DNA of 16,928 nucleotides from Clostridia bacterium (GTDB taxonomy: Bacteria > Bacillota > Clostridia > Oscillospirales > Butyricicoccaceae). The DNA lies in NCBI GenBank assembly GCA_017396925.1, contig JAFQKM010000218.1, positions 1 through 16,928 on the forward strand, in the 5' to 3' direction. The translations under genes and the position numbers were made by a program. This document shows, one piece after another, positions 13,749 through 16,928 of this stretch. Numbering within the stretch: the first letter of the stretch is position 1; each line of letters opens with the position of its first letter. The notes beneath the pieces were generated by a model. It searched no databases and was not told where the DNA came from. It saw only the letters and a list, made by a program, of their open reading frames with translations.

Positions 13749-14222
13749 ATGGCAAAAGTTTTGAAAGTTACCAAAGAAAAGCTCGAAGAGATGAAGCAGG
13801 AGCTGGACTACCTCAAGACCACTCGTAACGACGAGGTTGCCGAGCAGATCAAGATCGCAAGAGGCTACGGCGACCTTTCCGAGAACGCCGAGTACGACGA
13901 AGCCAAGAACGAGCAGGGCAAGCTGTGGTCCCGCATTGCCGAGCTGGAAGCCGAGATCCAGAACGCCGAGATCATCGAAGAAGCTGCAGGCAGCGAAGAC
14001 GTTGTCAGCTACGGCAGCAAGATCGTCATCCGTTTCGAGGATGATGACGATGAAGAGGAATACACCATTGTCGGTACCCGCGAAGTCGATCCTGCCGAAG
14101 GCAAGATTTCCGACGAATCCCCCATCGGTAAGGCTGTTATGAAGCACCGCGCAGGCGACGTTGTTACCGTTGATGCACCCAGCGGCCGCCTGAACTGCAC
14201 CATCGTTTCGGTCACACGCTAA
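13749..14222 (+). CDS. greA: Transcription elongation factor GreA
   Basis: A 157-aa factor that enters the RNA polymerase secondary channel and stimulates cleavage of backtracked RNA. The N-terminal coiled coil (about residues 8-75) carries the tip GYGDLSENAEYDEAK, in which D42 and E45 are the acidic residues that coordinate the second Mg2+. A C-terminal FKBP-like domain follows (about 85-157, SPIGKAVMKHRAGD). The run of acidic residues DDDDEEE near 98-104 is longer than I would expect and lies between the two domains. AGGAG 10 nt upstream supports the start. It lies 64 nt before lysS with no terminator between them, so co-transcription is likely. Confidence 0.97.
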   Translation: MAKVLKVTKEKLEEMKQELDYLKTTRNDEVAEQIKIARGYGDLSENAEYDEAKNEQGKLWSRIAELEAEIQNAEIIEEAAGSEDVVSYGSKIVIRFEDDDDEEEYTIVGTREVDPAEGKISDESPIGKAVMKHRAGDVVTVDAPSGRLNCTIVSVTR

Positions 14223-14286
14223 ACTTAGAGAAAAATAAAAGCTCTGTCTGAAGAGCTGTCTTATTCTGTAAAGGAGAATAAAGAGC

Positions 14287-16263
14287 ATGAGCACAGAAAT
14301 CGAAAATCAGCAGCTGGAAGTTTCCGGCGAAGAGCTGAACGAGCTGCTGCAGATCCGCCGCGACAAGCTGGCCAAGCTGCAGAGCGAAGGCAAGGACCCC
14401 TTCACCATCACAAAGTACGAAGTTACCGCATACAGCCAGACCACCAAGGCCAACTTTGAGACCATGGAAAATCAGCCTGTCTCGATGGCCGGCCGTATCA
14501 TGTCGATGCGTGACATGGGCAAGGCATCCTTTGCCGACCTGCAGGACAAGGAAGGCCGCATCCAGATGTATGTCAAGGTCGACGAGCTGGGCGCAGACGG
14601 CTACGAGCAGTTCAAGAAACTCGACATCGGCGATATCGTCGGCGTCAAGGGCTTCGTCTTCCGCACACGCCGCGGCGAGATCTCCATCCATGTTCAGGAG
14701 ATCACCCTGCTGAGCAAGTCCCTCAAGCCTCTGCCCGAGAAGTTCCACGGTCTGACCAATGTCGACCAGCGCTACCGTCAGCGTTATGTCGACCTGATCA
14801 TGAATCCCGAATCCCGCGATACATTCATCAAGCGCTCCAAGATCATTTCTTCCATCCGCCGTTTCCTGGATGCCAAGGGCTTCCTGGAAGTCGAGACCCC
14901 CATGCTGGTCTCCAACGCCGGCGGCGCCGCTGCCCGTCCCTTTGAGACACACTTCAATGCCCTCAACGAAGACCGCAAGCTGCGTATCTCTCTGGAGCTG
15001 CCCCTCAAGCGCCTGATCGTCGGCGGCCTCGACCGCGTTTACGAGATCGGCCGCGTCTTCCGTAACGAAGGCGTCGATACCAGACATAACCCCGAGTTCA
15101 CCCTGATGGAGCTCTACCAGGCCTTCACCGACTACCACGGCATGATGGACCTGACCGAAGAGATGTACCGTCATGTTGCACAGGAAGTTCTGGGCACCAC
15201 AACCATCGTCTTCAACGGCGTCGAGATGGATCTGGGCAAGCCCTTTGCACGCATCACCATGCTGGATGCCGTCAAGCAGTATTCCGGCGTCGACTTCAAC
15301 GAGATCCACACCCAGGAAGAGGCCCGTGCCGTTGCCAAGGAACATAAGATCGAGTTTGAAGACCGCCACCAGAAGGGTGATATCCTCAACCTGTTCTTCG
15401 AGCACTATGTTGAAGAGCATCTGGTCCAGCCCACATTCGTTATGGACCATCCCGTCGAGATCTCGCCTCTGACCAAGAGAAAGCCCGACGCTCCCGACTA
15501 TGTCGAGCGTTTCGAGTTCTTCATGAACGGCTGGGAGATGGCCAATGCCTACTCCGAGCTGAATGACCCCATCGACCAGCGCGCCCGCTTTGCCGCACAG
15601 GAAGAGCAGTTTGCCGCCGGTGACGACGAGGCCAACCACACCGACGAAGACTTCCTGAATGCCCTCGAGATCGGTATGCCTCCCACGGGCGGCATCGGCT
15701 ACGGCATCGACCGTATGTGCATGCTGTTCACCGACTCCCAGGCCATCCGCGACGTCCTGCTCTTCCCCACAATGAAGACACTGGGCGGCGAGAAGAAGGT
15801 CGAGCGCACTGCTGCTCCCGCTGCAGAAGCTGCCTGCAACTGCGAGGCTGCTGCCGAGGAAGCACCTGTTGTCGAGCCCGAAGTCATCGACTTCTCCAAG
15901 GTCGAGATCGAGCCTCTGTTCTCCGATCTGGTCGACTTCGAGACCTTCTCCAAGTCGGACTTCCGTGCCGTTAAGGTCAAGTCCTGCGAGGCCGTCAAGA
16001 AGAGCAAGAAGCTGCTGCACTTTGTTCTGGACGACGGTACCGGCACCGACCGTGTTATCCTCAGCGGCATCCATGCCTACTACGAGCCCGAAGAGCTGGT
16101 TGGCAAGACCCTGATCGCCATCACCAACCTGCCTCCCAGAGCCATGATGGGCATCGAGTCCTGCGGTATGCTGCTCAGCGCCACCCATATGGAGGAAGGC
16201 GAAGAGAAGCTGCACCTGCTGATGGTCGATGACCATATCCCCGCCGGCGCAAAGCTGTATTAA
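14287..16263 (+). CDS. lysS: Class II lysyl-tRNA synthetase with C-terminal tRNA-binding domain
   Basis: A 658-aa enzyme, about 160 longer than ordinary bacterial LysRS. Residues 1-500 are the normal synthetase: the OB-fold anticodon-binding domain (about 60-150), motif 1 around KGFLEVETPML, motif 2 GRVFRNEGVDTRHNPEFTLM, and motif 3 in GGIGYGIDRMCMLF. After LLFPTMKTLGG comes an Ala/Glu-rich linker (about 505-545, containing a CNC). Then a Trbp111/EMAPII-type OB domain follows (about 548-658, with DFETFSKSDFRAVKV, GIHAYYEPEELVGK and PPRAMMGIESCGML), of the kind found at the C-terminus of MetRS. The extra domain should raise tRNA affinity and may mediate dimerisation. AAAGGAG 10 nt upstream gives the start. 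Confidence 0.96.
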   Translation: MSTEIENQQLEVSGEELNELLQIRRDKLAKLQSEGKDPFTITKYEVTAYSQTTKANFETMENQPVSMAGRIMSMRDMGKASFADLQDKEGRIQMYVKVDELGADGYEQFKKLDIGDIVGVKGFVFRTRRGEISIHVQEITLLSKSLKPLPEKFHGLTNVDQRYRQRYVDLIMNPESRDTFIKRSKIISSIRRFLDAKGFLEVETPMLVSNAGGAAARPFETHFNALNEDRKLRISLELPLKRLIVGGLDRVYEIGRVFRNEGVDTRHNPEFTLMELYQAFTDYHGMMDLTEEMYRHVAQEVLGTTTIVFNGVEMDLGKPFARITMLDAVKQYSGVDFNEIHTQEEARAVAKEHKIEFEDRHQKGDILNLFFEHYVEEHLVQPTFVMDHPVEISPLTKRKPDAPDYVERFEFFMNGWEMANAYSELNDPIDQRARFAAQEEQFAAGDDEANHTDEDFLNALEIGMPPTGGIGYGIDRMCMLFTDSQAIRDVLLFPTMKTLGGEKKVERTAAPAAEAACNCEAAAEEAPVVEPEVIDFSKVEIEPLFSDLVDFETFSKSDFRAVKVKSCEAVKKSKKLLHFVLDDGTGTDRVILSGIHAYYEPEELVGKTLIAITNLPPRAMMGIESCGMLLSATHMEEGEEKLHLLMVDDHIPAGAKLY

Positions 16264-16274
16264 TTGATTTTTCC

Positions 16275-16315
16275 AACCGGCCCTGTGCGTAAGTACAGGG
16301 CCGGTTTTGTTTTTT
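16275..16315 (+). terminator. Intrinsic terminator of greA-lysS
   Basis: A perfect 12-bp stem AACCGGCCCTGT/ACAGGGCCGGTT (16275-16286 with 16295-16306) with an 8-nt loop, followed by TTGTTTTTT. It starts 11 nt after the lysS stop. Confidence 0.95.
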
Positions 16316-16379
16316 ATGGGAACAAAGGGCAGATATGCGTCGTCTAAAAACTGTACAAAGAAAATGGAGGTGTAGATCT

Positions 16380-16928
16380 ATGAAAAAAATGCCTTTCGGC
16401 ATCTGGATGCTTCTGATACTCCCGTTCTGTATTTTAGGTGTTTGTGCCCTGCAGATTTTTGTTACAGGCAGGGGATGTGCCGGTGATCCCGAATGGGAGA
16501 ACTATACCGAAACCTATCTGTCAATAGCTGAAGCAGAAGCAGCCTTGGGTGAAGAAATGGGGCTTGGACGACTGCTTGATCCAACCGACGCGCCATACGA
16601 TGGGTGGCGGCAGTACATCGAAAAAGAATATGGTGCAGATATGCTGGCAAAGCTGGAAAAAGAACGGACGACCCTGACACCATATGAAGAAGTTATTCTG
16701 TATCATGAGATCGGTGGGGGAGCAGAACAGCCGGACAGCTGGGAGCAGCTGGAGGCGCGGATCCGTTATGATGGAACGGCGCATGGAAGCGGCAAGGATG
16801 AAATACACTATCCGCATATTTCTTTTTTACTTTATTTCAAAGATACGAATATCAATGCTGCTTACGATAAAGCCAAGTGTAGTTACATTCATAATAACGG
16901 TGAAGAGGTGGCTTATCAGGAGTATACC
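16380..16928 (+). CDS. Unrecognised membrane-anchored or exported protein (3' end outside window)
   Basis: The first 183 codons of a gene that runs off the window. GGAGG (16366-16370) 9 nt before the ATG supports the start. The N-terminus (MKKMPFGIWMLLILPFCILG, then VCALQIFV) is one hydrophobic segment that could be a signal peptide or anchor; the cysteine at residue 22 follows LGV, which is not a good lipobox. The rest is hydrophilic and rich in Glu, Tyr and Asp, with no motif I recognise. Codons such as GGA, GCA, ATA, CGG and CCA, and a lower GC, differ strongly from lysS and greA next door. That suggests an accessory gene, perhaps acquired. Function unknown. Confidence 0.75.
   Translation, partial: MKKMPFGIWMLLILPFCILGVCALQIFVTGRGCAGDPEWENYTETYLSIAEAEAALGEEMGLGRLLDPTDAPYDGWRQYIEKEYGADMLAKLEKERTTLTPYEEVILYHEIGGGAEQPDSWEQLEARIRYDGTAHGSGKDEIHYPHISFLLYFKDTNINAAYDKAKCSYIHNNGEEVAYQEYT

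Noticed and set aside
14240..14257. AGCTCT/AGAGCT hairpin between greA and lysS
   Set aside because: A 6-bp AT/GC-mixed stem with no T run is too weak for a terminator. I also see no T-box features before lysS.
14212..16236. A 674-codon open frame on the minus strand covering all of lysS
   Set aside because: It is the shadow of a strongly codon-biased gene: TTA, CTA and TCA are almost absent from lysS, so the reverse frame lacks stops. The predicted protein has no motif, no SD and repetitive Leu/Asp/Gly composition.

Overview
The window looks like a chromosomal core segment of a GC-rich, endospore-forming Firmicute, most likely a Clostridia member of the Oscillospiraceae/Ruminococcaceae type. 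The sporulation/germination pair gpr-spoIIP sits next to rpsT, and greA next to lysS. SD sequences are strong, codon use in the main genes is GC-rich, and promoters are sigma-A type. This placement is inferred from gene content and composition, not from a database comparison. I see no CRISPR array, tRNA, rRNA, intact insertion sequence or prophage.

Layout. (a) 1-187 is the end of an M20-family amidohydrolase. It is followed by about 500 bases without an intact gene, holding a second diverged copy of the gene's 3' end plus terminator, many short palindromes and a third partial terminator copy. (b) 705-2310, minus strand: mgtE (Mg2+ transporter) with a leader of about 225 nt containing a possible 34-codon leader ORF and a C-rich, G-poor stretch. 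(c) 2350-4375, minus strand: gpr then spoIIP. (d) 4452-4778, plus strand: rpsT, using a UUG start, convergent with trxA (minus strand) and sharing a terminator with it. (e) 5349-7432, plus strand: mrnC, a calcineurin-like phosphoesterase and an RsuA-type pseudouridine synthase, packed 2 nt apart. (f) 7436-13661, plus strand: a PucR/CdaR-type regulator, ftsE, ftsX, a coiled-coil M23 peptidase, a CtpA-type S41 protease and an unrecognised 255-aa protein. (g) 13658-16315, plus strand: greA and lysS, the latter with an added C-terminal tRNA-binding domain. (h) 16380 to the end: an incomplete, unrecognised membrane-anchored or exported protein with codon use unlike its neighbours.

How it fits together. 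Block (f) is a cell-wall remodelling cassette: the FtsEX ABC-type transducer would gate the periseptal M23 hydrolase, with an exported PDZ protease and a possible dedicated regulator in the same transcription unit. Blocks (d), (e) and (g) are translation and RNA-metabolism housekeeping. Block (c) is late sporulation and germination. The points most worth a second look are the mgtE leader, the LysRS-tRNA-binding-domain fusion, the regulator-FtsEX-M23-CtpA cluster with its bent-DNA promoter, the unrecognised protein at 12894-13661, and the decayed repeat-rich stretch at 188-660.
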